Assembly (NCBI GenBank): GCA_028386065.3
Contig: JAKUCV010004435.1
Coordinates: 1 to 64,000 of the forward strand
DNA: 64,000 bases
Direction of reading: 5' to 3'
DNA from: Turnera subulata
Lineage: Eukaryota > Streptophyta > Magnoliopsida > Malpighiales > Passifloraceae
Numbering within the stretch: position 1 is the stretch's first letter; every line of letters starts with the position of its first letter. The notes under the pieces are model-generated. The model worked only from the letters and a program-made list of their open reading frames with translations, was not told where the DNA came from and did not search any database. Both the position numbers and the translations under genes were made by a program. Positions 38,691 through 50,039 of this stretch are shown here, one piece after another.

Positions 38691-39694
38691 AATTCCGTCA
38701 TAATGAACGCCCACTTTAAACATACACGCAGGCAAGTCCTTTCATTTATTAGATCAAATGCCTTATTATTTCATTAAGAGCCAAATTGTGAGTTAAAACT
38801 TTTTTTTTTTTCCCCATCCTGGTGTTTCTCTCTTCTCCACCGTCGTTAAAAAATCCTTCCTTGAAACATGCAAACCTGCATTAATATGTGCAGAAGTAAA
38901 TTTAATTGGTAGTAAAATGAATACTATAAGTTCCAAGTCGAATAGCACAACTAACTAGTAGAATCTTCTTTATGTATAATGAATAAAATTTTGGATACAA
39001 CCACTTCGGAAATAATAATGGTGGCAAAAGATCGGATGACTCGGAGTTTTTTTTTTTTTTTTCTGACGAATAAGTATTTGGTTATGAATCACAGGGAAAA
39101 CTGAGAAAATTAAAATAATAAGTGTTGCCGGCGAGGAGAGGAAGATGTTGGCCCAGAAATGCTATATGTTGTTTATTTGGTACCATTTTTATAGTACGCT
39201 GCATATATACTCGTACAGAGATAAGGGAAGTTGCCCCCTTAAAATTATAATAGACGTCGAGTGCAGTCAAAATGTGTCTCCTTGAAGCTAACAACACATA
39301 CTTAAAATGATTTTACAAACAGCAGACAGTACTGTAACGCAACAAGTTTAGCACAAGTGAGAGTGGACCAAGTACGTATATAAGTAGGAAAGATCCAGCT
39401 CATGAAGTATAACCTAGAAAACTAAGATAGCTAGTAACGATGTGCAGCAATGAGCCCCTGAATATCCCACTGTGAACATTCAAAGCCAAGTCATGTTTCC
39501 AAAAAAGTCCAACAGCAATGCCTCTGGACATCTGAAGAAACAAAGGCTTTTTCTGGTCTAACCTAAGAAAACTTTTGGAAACGGGTGGATTAAGGAAATT
39601 AATTGGATTGGAGCAACTTTTAAACAATGTGCTTCACATATCGCATTTCCACGTCAACCAACCGTCCGCTATGAGCAGCAGTACTGAGTTGCAC
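38691..39694. other. Intergenic, 3' side of the beta-propeller gene
   Basis: Contains two long T-runs (near 38792 and 39048) and the likely 3' UTR of the gene that ends at 39695. No gene seen; the frames at 39082-39627 are short and featureless. Confidence 0.5.
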
Positions 39695-42538
39695 TTACAG
39701 TGAACAACAGTAATGGACTTCTGCCATGCCAAAGCACAGGGTGTCTAAAACACAGACTTTAGAATGCAGCAGTTTGACATCATCACCAACAATAGCGAAG
39801 ATGGTGACAGAGGCATACTGGAAGTCCGCAACGCGGCGATCACTAAAGATAGCACAAAACGTCATGTTCCCAAGATAGGTCATGGAACCTGAGAAGCTAA
39901 GCCCATCTCTTGGACACAAGGGAATAACAGTGGTTAAATCCAGTTGCTTCATAAGCCTTAAGTGCAGGGAATCACCGGATTTCGTCACCCCAAACTGGAA
40001 AACGCACCCTAATTTCCCCGAGTAGACATAGATTTTCCCGTCAATGTACTCGGCTTTTCCAGTAAGACCAAAGAATTCAGGCCATTCTGCTACCTGGTTC
40101 TCCGCTAAGGCAGTTGTCCACTTGTTCATTTGGACATTGTAGGCAAAAAGGCGATGACAACTATCACAATCTTTCACTGAGATTAAGATATGCTCATCAA
40201 CGACCGCATACCAGATAAGTTTTTTAAAAACCACAGGGGAATTATGTGCAGATGCAAGGGGTTCCCCCTCAGATAAGTCCCTGTAGGGACCACAGATTTT
40301 GTGGCCGGACAAAACGTAATAGGTAGAATCATCATAACCAATGGCCGCGAAAGGAGTATCTGCTCCTGGGGTGGGGGTGAGCCTCGACTCGATCACGACT
40401 GCATCGGTTGCGTGAATACGATAGTACTGGGCAACAAGACGAGAGGGTGAATGCTGAGAAAATAAGCGGAGAGTATTGCCCATTCTTGCAGCGCCAAGAA
40501 ACGAAAAGGATGCATCCTTACAAAACTCGGGTCCAAGAGCATGAGGTGAGATTTTGCGTCCGTCATCAAAAATTTTTCCATCAAGAATCGACAGCTTGTA
40601 CACAAGAGAGCAGCGGGGAAATGTGGCAACCAGGTAAAGGTCAGTGTTTATTCTTGGAGGGGTCTCTACAGAGACCTCCGGGCCGACAAGGACAAAGGGA
40701 TCCACGGCATCAGAAGACATGAACTGAAGGAAGCGCTTGACATTGCCATCAATGTCATCAGTAAGGGCACGTTCCTCCAAACGATCCTTGAAACGTGAAT
40801 AGAGGCACAGAGAATAACCTGACTTTTCTGGTCTGTTGAAGAATATCTTGAAGAACTCTGCATCAAGCTTGGAATAGTAGTAGTCGGAGATATCCTGGCC
40901 CCGGAGCAATGTGGTAGCAGTGGCTTGCGCCTCCTCCTCCTCCTCATATGGGTTCCAGTAGGCCACGTCGGATCTGAGAAGAAAAAAGAAGAGAAAAACT
41001 GAGGAGATATAAATTATAAAGCGATGAGATGCAATAAATGAAGCACAAAAAAATTAATAAGTAAGTGCATGCTGGGGAAGATGCATGGGGCTTACGTACG
41101 ATGGGTAAGTGCACAGGACGCGAAGGTGGCTAAGGTCTCTTCCTCCTCCTCCTCCTCCTCCAAGACGAAATGTGGAATCCAAGGGCATGATCCTGGGTAG
41201 GGGTTGCTTGTTCTCCAGCCTGAATGTGGTAAAGTAAATTGGGACGAACTTGTCAGGTGAGGATAGTTCGTAGCTTGTTCCCACGAGCGACAAAATATCA
41301 TCGCCCAGGCAAGTGATTTCTAGGGAGGGTGGACCAGAGAGGGGAGCAACGGGAAAGAGTGATGGGAAGGGCTGACCAAAAGTAGACACGGGAAGATGGG
41401 GATTCAGGGTCTCAAGGCTGGAATGGAGCAGCAGCTGCAAGCGGTAGTTAATATTAGTTGTACAAATAGGAGAGAAGCCGTAGATTACAAGGGAGGAGCC
41501 GGAAGAATGCAGGCCGCAAATCACACCGCTACCACTACCACTAACAAAGGCGGCGCGCTGGATAAAGGGTATTGTTGAGCAACACCGTTCGGGTCGGTGG
41601 GGCGGGTGGCGGGTATAGGGATCATCTAGCTTAGGATCGGGTTTGTAAGAGGGATGAACTACAGCGAGGGGTTTCTCCCAACTCTTGGAGGGGACATGGA
41701 AGATGTGAAATTCATGAAGCTTGTGGTGTGATACACAGAAGAGGATGAGGTGATGCGGCTCAATCTCAGCATACCCGACAGTGGGCGGTTCAGCAGCAGT
41801 GCAACAACGAGTTTCAAACGGCAGAGGAATGGATTCCCCCCAGCCGCCGGCGGCAGAGTCGATGTAGAGAGAAGGAGGGGCAGAATCAACATCATCAGAA
41901 GCAGGCATGGCCAGGGCATAAACACTCCCAAAAGCACCAAAGAGTAGGGAGCAACGTCGGGGAGGAGGTGGAGGTGGCAGTTGTTCTGGCTCCCGATGCA
42001 ATATTACACCCGTGACGATATTGTTTTCATGATTTTGGCCAACCAGTCGTAACAGTACTGTAGTAGAAGCAGCAGCAGGAGAAGAAGAAGAGCCGTCAGG
42101 GACTGTGTAGTAATCCAATCGCGGAGCCCGTGGGAGTGCGGAGGATACCCGCCGGAGCCGTTGCCGCGCCAACGCCAAATCGCTCCCGTTCTCCCCAATC
42201 ACATTCAAGGAGACGGATGGGATTGCGGAGGATACCCGTTGGCGCCGCAACGGCACCGCCGCCAAATCGCTCCCGTCTTGCCCAATCACAACTCCGTCAT
42301 TCAAGGAGACGGAGCAACAATAAACAAGCGGCGCTCCTCCATCACCCATACAAACGGTATACAAAGTCTTGCGGACATCAGATCCCGGACCCCGACTCAT
42401 CGCCTGCATGCGCACAGTGTGGTAAAGAGCAAAATTAATAAACTAACAACACAAAGGAAGGAAATCAAATAACGAAAACAAATCCCATCAATCTACCTCC
42501 AGCTCCTCCACCTTCTCATCTCTCCCTGCTTTTCCCAT
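39695..42538 (-). CDS. Beta-propeller / kelch-like protein of unknown role
   Basis: Three coding exons give 874 residues: 42538-42497 (MGKAGRDEKVEELE), 42403-41100 and 40973-39695. Joins are GT-AG and in phase; the second donor is the GT at 41099, chosen because it restores the frame into SDVAYWNPYEEEEE. Both halves look like beta-propeller or galactose-oxidase-type proteins: YIDSAAGGWGESIPLP and FHVPSKSWEKPL in the first, LFAYNVQMNKWTTAL and KIYVYSGKLGCVFQF in the second. Each half could be a propeller, so the gene may be an internal duplication or fusion. A CTC repeat at 41140-41161 codes for a run of eight Gly. I know no function. The alternative is two neighbouring genes, but the second half has no ATG in its frame at the right place. 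Confidence 0.72.
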
Positions 42539-43695
42539 GCTGCCCCGTTAACCACCAAAGAATAAAACAATCTTAAGCCCAGAAAACCAAAGAACTAATA
42601 AATAAGTCAAAACAACCCAAAACCTTGAGTCTACTCAATAATAATATCGCAAACCTCGGATCTTCCCAGTACTTTCAAAAAAAACCCCTGCGATACCCAA
42701 ACCTTGGCCAGCACTGAAAACGAATAATTTTAAGCCAATAAAACCCTATTGTTAGCTACATATATGTACCCATATAGACAACCGACAGAGTAAATTTTTG
42801 TTGAATAATCCTCGTCTTCAATGTTTTTGTCTTAACAGAATTACACACAATGATAAAGTTAAATTGTTAGCGTATTTCCTTACTCAGGTTAAACTTTCCC
42901 TATATATATAGCAAAGGCCCTCGCGTTGCTCCGGTACTCCAACAAAAATTTTATGGTTAAAAATTGATATTTAACATAAAAATTTAACTTGACCCAAATT
43001 TGGTCGCTAATTTAAGTTAAATCTTTTTAAGATATTGATAAATAATACCAGATAATAAGTATTTTTAATTCTCAAAATTTTCATTTACAATGATTATATA
43101 CTTTAATGTAACAATTATGTACCTAGAGTCTTAAATGTATATCGATCATATACTTCCGACATTATGTTGTCAGCTAAAATCAAATTTAAGTAATTTTTCG
43201 AATAACTCTTAGTAATTGCTATAACTTTATTAAGTAATTTTTTAGCTAGTTATACTCCATTAATATAATAATAATTTCTCAGCATCATAAAAATAAAAAC
43301 TTTATACAATAAAAATTTATTCTAAACACATTAGAAATAATCTGATTAAATATTTATACATATTATATCAAAAAAATTGTATGCAATATTTTTTAATAAA
43401 ATCACTCTAAATTGTAAAGTTTTTTAACTATCCTTTTTTGAGATTTTATTTATTTATTCTTAACTAAAGATAAACTATTAATATTATAAACTTAATATAG
43501 AAAACAATATGATCAAAACTATAACTATTAGGGACATATTTATAAATTTTTAATAAATTACAAGGACTAAGTGTAACTATCGAAAATAATAAGGATCAAA
43601 ATGAATAATAATTATATTGGCCAAGAAAAATTAGAAAAATTATGGGTGTATGTAAAGTGTATGCAACGTGGCTAAGGTTTTGCCAAATGGCAAAA

Positions 43696-43736
<41 letters not shown>
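42539..43736. other. Upstream region of the beta-propeller gene and AT-rich intergenic DNA
   Basis: No gene is seen. 42950-43600 is very AT-rich without long frames. A TATATATA-plus-run at 43700-43737 ends in GT repeats. Confidence 0.5.

Positions 43737-43737
<1 letters not shown>
43700..43737. repeat. AT/GT microsatellite
   Basis: About fifteen AT units followed by GTGTGTG, directly against the MITE that starts at 43737. Confidence 0.9.
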
Positions 43738-43980
43738 AGGGGCGGATTTAGGGAGGGGCTAGCAGGGGCCCTAGCCCCTCCCAACCTTCGGTCATGATGC
43801 GGTTTTGATTTAGTATGGCATAGATTGAATGGCAGTTTAGTGGTTAAAAATTGGCATTTTTACCTTGAAATCAAGAGTTAGAACCTCACAATTGCATTTT
43901 TTGTTCTATTTTACACAATTTTGGCCCCCCATAAATTCATGTTCCAAATTTGACCCCCCTTGTAATCCAATCCGCCCCTG
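43737..43980. mobile_element. hAT-like MITE with tRNA-like boxes
   Basis: Ends are GAGGGGCGGATTTAG at the left and AATCCGCCCCTG at the right, a terminal inverted repeat close to the CAGGGGCGGA ends of plant hAT elements. The body is about 240 bp, noncoding, with G/C-rich arms. Inside are TTTAGTGGTTAAAA and GAGTTAGAACCTCA, which resemble Pol III A and B boxes. It lies inside an AT repeat, so the 8-bp target duplication cannot be read with confidence. Confidence 0.7.
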
Positions 43981-44038
43981 TATATATTTATTCACCACCG
44001 TACGTATACCCTAGAAGGCATATACAGAAACCTCCCCT

Positions 44039-44880
44039 ATGGCTCCAACCTCAAAGAATAACTATTGGACTGATCTTTCAATCGAGCTCTTGGAGAAGAT
44101 CGGGAGTTGCTTCCAGAATAGCTACCTCAATATCCTCTGTTTCAGAGTGGTTTGCAGCGCTCATGGCGATCTTCCACTCATCTCCCTCCCATAGTCCCAT
44201 CCCACACCCTCCCTCCACTTGTTCTCCACAACAACTCTCACCAGTGCTTACTCAAGGAGTTGACTGTTTATTCCGTCCAATCTGCTGCTCATGATGACGA
44301 TCTCTCGGACACCACGTCCTTGCTCTTGAGAACCCCACCCTCTAAGTCACAATGGAAGGATGATGTGATCGCCCTGGAAGCATTGAACTATCCAAAACTA
44401 GCAACTAAATATTTCTTCAACTTGCTGGATCATTTTAGAGTGATGGAAATTTGGTTTGATTATTACCTCGAGGCAGTTGATGGCTGCGACACCTGGTTCG
44501 AACCTGGCGGTGTGGAGGATCAGAGATGAGGGATGGACATTTATTAGATTAGATGACGCCATTCTAAATTGTTATTATTATGGGTCTGTGAGTGTTGTAT
44601 ACCATAATGAGAAATTTTACGCTATGAGTCCGACAGGATTTGTTATTGCCAGGGATGCAACCAAACCATATAGGATGAAGCAGATTAGCCGAGTTCCGAC
44701 AACGTGTAATGGTTGGGAGAATTAGTTTTTCTTGGTGAAATCTTTGGGGCATTTACTTTTGGTGTTTGGAGAATATGAGTTTGGTAGGTTGCGTCTTCTT
44801 ATGCATAGTGATCCGTTCTATTCTTACTATGCAAGTAGATGGTTTCCTTCCTACTGCTGTGAGCAACTGCCAAATTGGGT
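44039..44880 (+). pseudogene. F-box/DUF295-type protein relic
   Basis: An ATG at 44039 opens MAPTSKNNYWTDLSIELLEK, an F-box start (WTDLP.ELLE.I). The frame breaks at about 44160 (the conserved VCSSWRSS reads across two frames) and stops at 44191. In the other frame it continues with LTVYSVQSAAHDDDLSD, then shifts again to TRDEGWTFIR-like sequence, VYHNEKFYAMSPTGFV and YEFGRLRL, all typical of the DUF295 beta-propeller that follows the F-box in this plant family. At least two frameshifts and a stop make it nonfunctional. Live members are substrate receptors of SCF ubiquitin ligases. Confidence 0.75.
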
Positions 44881-44929
44881 CCACAAATCCTTGCACCTCC
44901 TTTCATCAGACGAAAGAATCCCTTGCTCT

Positions 44930-45386
44930 GGAGGAGTAAATTATATAATTGGTTAAGACTATCCAACAGACCTATCTTCCACGGAATATTTGTTGTTAGA
45001 TCATTGGGACCGAAGTCTAGGAACTCAAGCTTAGATAGATTACCAATACCTGGTAGAATGAGTCCATAAATTGAGTTATTGCAAATATCAAAGACAAGAA
45101 GATTAGAAAAGGAAGAGAAGTTAAAACTTTGAAAGGTACCTCTTAAGCCCAAATTTTTAAGGGTCAAATTGAAGATACTTTGATGAGGGGAACTATCACA
45201 AGAGATTCCAACCCAGTTATAACAAGAGTTGCCGCCAGACCATGAATTTAGGAGATCATGAATTTGGTTGTCAAGGCCTGCTTTCCATTTCAAAAGAGCA
45301 TTATATAGAATCCTCAATCCCCTAACTCTCACAGGATTAAGAAGATTATATTCCTTTTCCAAGAAACGAACGGTCTCAAATTTCAT
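44930..45386 (-). pseudogene. LRR receptor-like kinase N-terminal fragment
   Basis: The minus strand carries ALLKWKAGLDNQIHDLLNSW, the LRRNT pattern of plant LRR receptor kinases (MIK2/MDIS1-interacting type), then CYNWVGISCDSS, LTLKNLGLRGTFQSFNFSSF and two further repeats (LVFDICNNSIYGLILPGIGN, LSKLEFLDFGPNDLTTNIP). It has no signal peptide, no further repeats, no membrane segment and no kinase. The homology stops near 44930, where the F-box relic of the opposite strand ends. Confidence 0.82.
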
Positions 45387-46222
45387 CCATCATCATTCCC
45401 CAATTTTCTTATGCATCCAAGAATAAAAAATCCTTGATTCCCCTGTTAGCCTCATCAAATTTTTGTGGAAGTCCCCTTCAGCTTGTCTTTTGGCATCAAA
45501 TTCTGACTGTCTCTCTTGGTGTCATGATGCCTCCATCTGATCTTTTCTCCAGCATCTTTTCGGACCAAATGACTCACAAGAAAAACTCCTTATGTAGACC
45601 GACCTCTCCACTCTTACTTCTTCTCTCCAAACTCCATGCCTTGTCTTAGGTGACTCTTTCGATAGCATCTCACCAAATGATTGAAAAATATTGTTGCTCT
45701 TTCACCAAGCTCATGACTGACTTCAAGCTCATCGTCTTGTCTGATGGTCTCATCAAACTCCCTTTCAGTGACAACGTGTTTGTTTTTTTTTTCTTTTACT
45801 GCAACATTAGTACTGATACTTTCAATTGCGATGGACAAGCCATGGCGGGGGCGGTAGACGGTGAGAAAAGTGGACTAGCTCGACGCCGTTGAAGGAGTAG
45901 CTGGATATGGTGCAAGGAGTCCCTTCCGTCGACCTCAGGACATCGGACTCCGTTGGCTGCCTCGGACTTGTTGTCGCCGATCTTCCACCGCCGCCGTGCA
46001 AGGGTTTCTGATTTGGAGGAAGAGAAAATCTTGGTGGAAGATTTTCAAGAAGCTTTTTTCTACCAAATAGAAACCAAACTTCATATACATTTTAAAGGAA
46101 AATTTTTTTTTGAAACTTAACTTCCTGTAGTTATTCGAGAGGATGGGGAGTGATTGTTTCGATTTTTTTCCTGTACATTTTAAAAGGAAAGTTTTATTTT
46201 AAAGTTTGTACGATGAATTTTA
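45387..46222. other. Unassigned stretch between the LRR relic and the nested transposons
   Basis: Two frames (45434-45649 and 45650-45892, plus) and a minus frame at 45614-45838 are open but I recognise no domain. An imperfect direct repeat of ACATTTTAAAGGAAA occurs near 46089 and 46178. Confidence 0.4.
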
Positions 46223-47529
46223 GATTATGGCACTCCCACGTGCCTATACTAATTAGTTCGGTTCTGTTAGGTACCTATACTTTTTTTTGGCCCATCCTGT
46301 ACTTGTACTATATCAATCGGTTCCATTGTATACCTATACTAAATATGTTCGTTCCATCGCATCCTTCCGTCTATCTCCCTTCAATTCGACCGTTAACTAA
46401 TGCCATGTGGCAAATTATTGGGCCCCCACATTCCTATACTATTTCATTTGGTTCTTTTATGTACCTGTACTTTTTTTTAGGCTCATCCTATACCTGTATT
46501 ATATCAAATAGTTCCATTTTGTTCTTCTATCAATCTAAGTCTAGCGAATGCCAACTAATGCCTGGTGACTTTTGCAATGTGGAATTTTTGTGGGGCCCAC
46601 TAATCGATAAAGTAATAAAAGATTAATTAAAATTAACTTTTTGTGAAAAAATTAAGAAAATATTTTATGCCCTAAAAATCACCAATAATTTTCGTGGGCC
46701 ACACTAATTGATAAAATAATTTTTACTTGTATAGAATTTTGAAACTGGAAAAAGTAATAAAAGAATAATTGAGTTTATTTTTTTGTAAAAAAAAAAGAGG
46801 AAAATATTTTATGCCTTGCAAAAAATCTGAAAAAATGAAAGATTAATTGTTTAACTTTTCAAAAATATTTTAAAAAATTATTAAAAATTAAACAATTAAT
46901 CTTTTATTTTTTTCGTTTTTAGAAAAATTATTTCTTATTTTATGGATTAATAGGGCCACATAAATTTCAAGTGACAAAAGCTACCTAGTATTAGTTGAAG
47001 TCTATTAGGCTAAATTGATAGAAGAATAGAATGGAACCATTTGATATAGTACAGATAGGATAGGCCCAAAAAAAAGTATAGGTACATAAAAGAACCGAAT
47101 AAAATAGTATAGGAATGTGGAGGGCCAATAATTTGCCACATGTCACGCCACGTGGCATCAGTTAACTGTCAAACTAACGGAAAATAGACTGAAGGATGTG
47201 ATGGAACAAACTTATTTAGTACAGGTATAGGATGGGATAACAACTCCGTGAGTCCTATATCTTTTCTCGAAATCTCATTTCAGTCCTAAAAAAGAAAAAC
47301 GACTCATTCGAGTCCTACCACATGTAAAAATAGTACCAAACGAGTATCCATCTAATTTTCCGTCAATTTTTTGATGGCTTGGCCGTTAACTGATTACTTG
47401 GAAAACGAGATAATAGAATGATAAAATGCAAAAAGAAAACAAAATTGGAAATCTGAAATCAGCAATTAATAATCGATAATTAATGACAATCATTACTATA
47501 ATTAAGATTAATTTAATTTAATACATAAA

Positions 47530-47730
47530 ACTACCCACCCACTTTCTTTATTCCCGAATTGCTTGCCCTTATTCACCAAATCGAGCCGTCGTGGTGCAGA
47601 AAGAGAGAGAGAGAGGGAGGGAGGGAAGGAGGGAGAGAGAAGGAGGCTAAGCTCGTCCACCCACCCTCTTTCTTTTACCCCAATTTGCCTTGCCCTTGTT
47701 TACCAAATCACCGTCGTCGTGCAGAGACAG
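47530..47730 (+). repeat. Imperfect tandem duplication in the TIR element
   Basis: The stretch ACCCACCCACTTTCTTT ... CACCAAATCG ... GTCGTGGTGCAGA at about 47531-47600 recurs in altered form at about 47660-47725. The GA-rich tract at 47600-47645 lies between the copies. Confidence 0.65.
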
Positions 47731-47959
47731 GGAGAGGCAGAGGAGACTGAGCTCGTTGGCCTCGCCTGTGTTAGACGGTTGCCGCCTTCTCACAATCGTC
47801 GCCCACTGTCGCCGTCTGCAAAGCGAGAGCACGAGCACAAAGCTCGGCCACTGCTAATCACAAGACCACCCAACTCGGCCGAGCAACATCAAACTCAAAC
47901 CTGATCTCCGGCGAGGCGGACAAACAGAGGTTAGGTGTTGGAGGATGATGGTGAGAGGA

Positions 47960-48180
47960 GCCACGGTGGCTTAGCTTGAATCTGTGGGTTGTTGAGGTCG
48001 AGCTTAGTGAGGCTCGAGCAGTTGCGGGCGAAGGCAGCCACGCCATGGTCGGTGGCCTCGCGGCAGTCGCGGAGCTTGAGGCGGGTGAGAGAATCGAAGG
48101 AGCTGGCTGGAGAGCGGGTGAGAGAATCGAAGAAGCTGGCCTTACGGCAACCGCGGAGCTTGAGGCGGGTGGTTTACTCG
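47960..48180 (-). pseudogene. Captured F-box/LRR gene fragment (VFB-like)
   Basis: The minus strand reads FDSLTRLKLRDCREATDHGV, then AAFARNCSSLTKLDL. This is the leucine-rich repeat pattern of plant F-box/LRR proteins of the VIER F-BOX/SKIP2 type (LTRLKLR.CRELTD.GM..FA.NC..L.KL). FDSLTR and RLKLR occur more than once, so the fragment has an internal duplication. There is no start, F-box or end. It is far richer in G+C than its surroundings. Confidence 0.68.
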
Positions 48181-48616
48181 TCGGGAGCTGCTGGATCCGA
48201 CCTTGGTTCGCCATTTCCTGGCAGCAAAGCTTCCGGGTAACCTTCTCCTTCCATCGCGTTTCCTCAATCTCGTCAGATCTGTGCTCGATCTCGCCGGATC
48301 CGACTCGGTTCTAGTCGGGTCTGACCGGATCTAGCCCGGATCTAACTGGATTCGACTTGGATTTTGATGAATCCGGTACTTTGGAGCTTGGTTTACTGGT
48401 TTTTTATGGCGGATGAACATATTGAACATTGCCCGGATCTAACTGGTTTTTTGGATTCTTGAAGGGGATGAATGTGGTGGGTATGGTGGTTGTGTTGTTT
48501 GTTATTATTGGCTGAGAGGAAGTCACCGGAGGAGTGGGGAAAGGTTAGGTTAGGTTAATTATTTTTTAAAAAAAAGGAAAAAGAGAATAAAAATTTGTTT
48601 GTTAAGTGTATGATGT

Positions 48617-48942
48617 TGTTGGAAAATAGTGAGTCCACCCATAAGGGGTGCTCACTTAAGCCCAACCAGGCCCAACTTGTATATTATATAAGCCACCACA
48701 AGGGGAAGCTGTAAGATACTTGTTACACGTTTACACATTAGATGGGTAGAAATACATATACCTGCATACACTGCATTCTAGGGTTTAGACCGTGGAAACT
48801 AGGAGGCCGATCCGACACACTGTGACGGTCTCCACCGACCAGTGATTCAAGCCGTGGCTCCTGATCCTAACAACGCTTCCGCTTCACTCTTACAGATAAG
48901 TCCTCTTATCTATGCTATGTATATGTGCATTGAATTCCTTCA
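48617..48942 (+). repeat. 5' LTR of the copia element
   Basis: 326 bp, TG...CA. It has a TATA-like TATTATATAAG near 48681. It holds a 10-bp segment (tandem CCCAACCAGG) missing from the other LTR. Confidence 0.95.
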
Positions 48943-48956
48943 TTGGTAGCGGAGCC
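48943..48956 (+). promoter_or_regulatory. Primer-binding site of the copia element
   Basis: TTGGTAGCGGAGCC directly after the LTR. It differs from the usual initiator-Met site TGGTATCAGAGC at two positions and equals the site of the gypsy element at 2784. Confidence 0.8.
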
Positions 48957-49349
48957 ATTAGGCTTGTTTTCTGGTTGATTATATTTTTTTTGTAAAACCT
49001 GGAATCAAATGAATTAATTTCATGGTTTAGATTGATTTGTTCAATTTGATGTTGGGAATGATTTATTCATCCACTACGTTTTTTTTAATCGATTGGAATT
49101 GATGTATCACAATTCGTTTTGTTCGATTTAATGTCTAATTCCAATACTTTACAATTTAATAGATTACTTGTATATCTATTGAAAGATTAATTTGTGAAAT
49201 TAATCCTTTATTATTTTATACCCGATTGATTGTATTGTGTTGAACCAATTGTTGTGTTCCAATTTGGGGTATAATTTTGGATTGTATGTGTGATTAGAAA
49301 CAAAAAAAAAATTGGATCTGTGATTTCTTATTGAAAACAACAAAATTGA

Positions 49350-49915
49350 AACCCGATACCCATCCATGGCTCGCTGCACACGGTGGCGAGCAGGCCATGG
49401 GTTGCTGCAGACGGCGGCGACCAAACTAGGAGGGGACTCGCACCGCAACGCCACACACGGTGGCTGCACGATGCCGGGGCGATTCCTAATGCCCAGGAAG
49501 ACAGCTTGCGGCGGCGCGGTAGATCGACGAGTGCATCGTCGAACGTGGCTCCATGGGTGGCGGTTTACAGACCCTTCGAGGAACGCGACCGGAGTAGGCA
49601 CAGGCGGCATTCGTCGCCGTCGAGCCGCTCCGTGCTGCTGCGTCCTCGCCGGTCATCGTCACTGGCAAGAGCGGGCCGTACGGGCCGCTGAGCGAGATTC
49701 GTTCGCATGCCTGGCGGCTGCTGCGGTGGTGTTCGTCGCCACTGCACCCTCTGGCCGCGGCGGCCTCGTCCATCGTCGGTGGTTGTCAGTCTGGCGTCTC
49801 TTCTTTGCTTTACAAGGTGGTGGCGGCGGCTGGTGTTGGTTGAGGGGGAAGATGATGCTTAGGGCATCCTCTCAAATCGTACGGTCAAGATTGATTCAAT
49901 CTTGTGGTTGTTAAC
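49350..49915 (+). other. GC-rich island in the copia leader
   Basis: A 560-bp block strikingly richer in G+C than the AT-rich remainder of the element. Frames are open on both strands (182 codons at 49366-49914 plus), which is expected of GC-rich DNA. The translations match no gag or other domain that I know. It may be captured sequence or a family-specific leader. Confidence 0.5.
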
Positions 49916-50039
49916 GAATAAAAAAAAAGGAAACCAGCCGGGCCAGACTTGGGTCGCTGAGCTATATGGGTTTGTGTATGTATTTGGGCTATTAGGTAGT
50001 GCAATTATTTGGGCTTTAGTGGCCTGGGTTGGACAAATT

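Noticed and set aside
38783..38810. AAAAC plus T-run as the second target duplication of the LINE at 33220
   Set aside because: Only AAAAC and the T-run match the sequence at 33216-33232; the bases before it differ, so the match is probably chance.
45434..45892. Two adjacent plus-strand frames as a broken gene
   Set aside because: No recognisable domain in either frame and a competing open minus frame at 45614-45838; left as unassigned.
47858..48214. 118-codon minus frame rich in Ala, Ser and Pro
   Set aside because: It is a shadow frame of the captured F-box/LRR fragment, whose LRR pattern reads in another frame.
49366..49914. 182-codon open frame as a gene
   Set aside because: It is open because of high G+C, overlaps frames on the other strand, lacks any domain, and lies in the leader of a decayed copia element.
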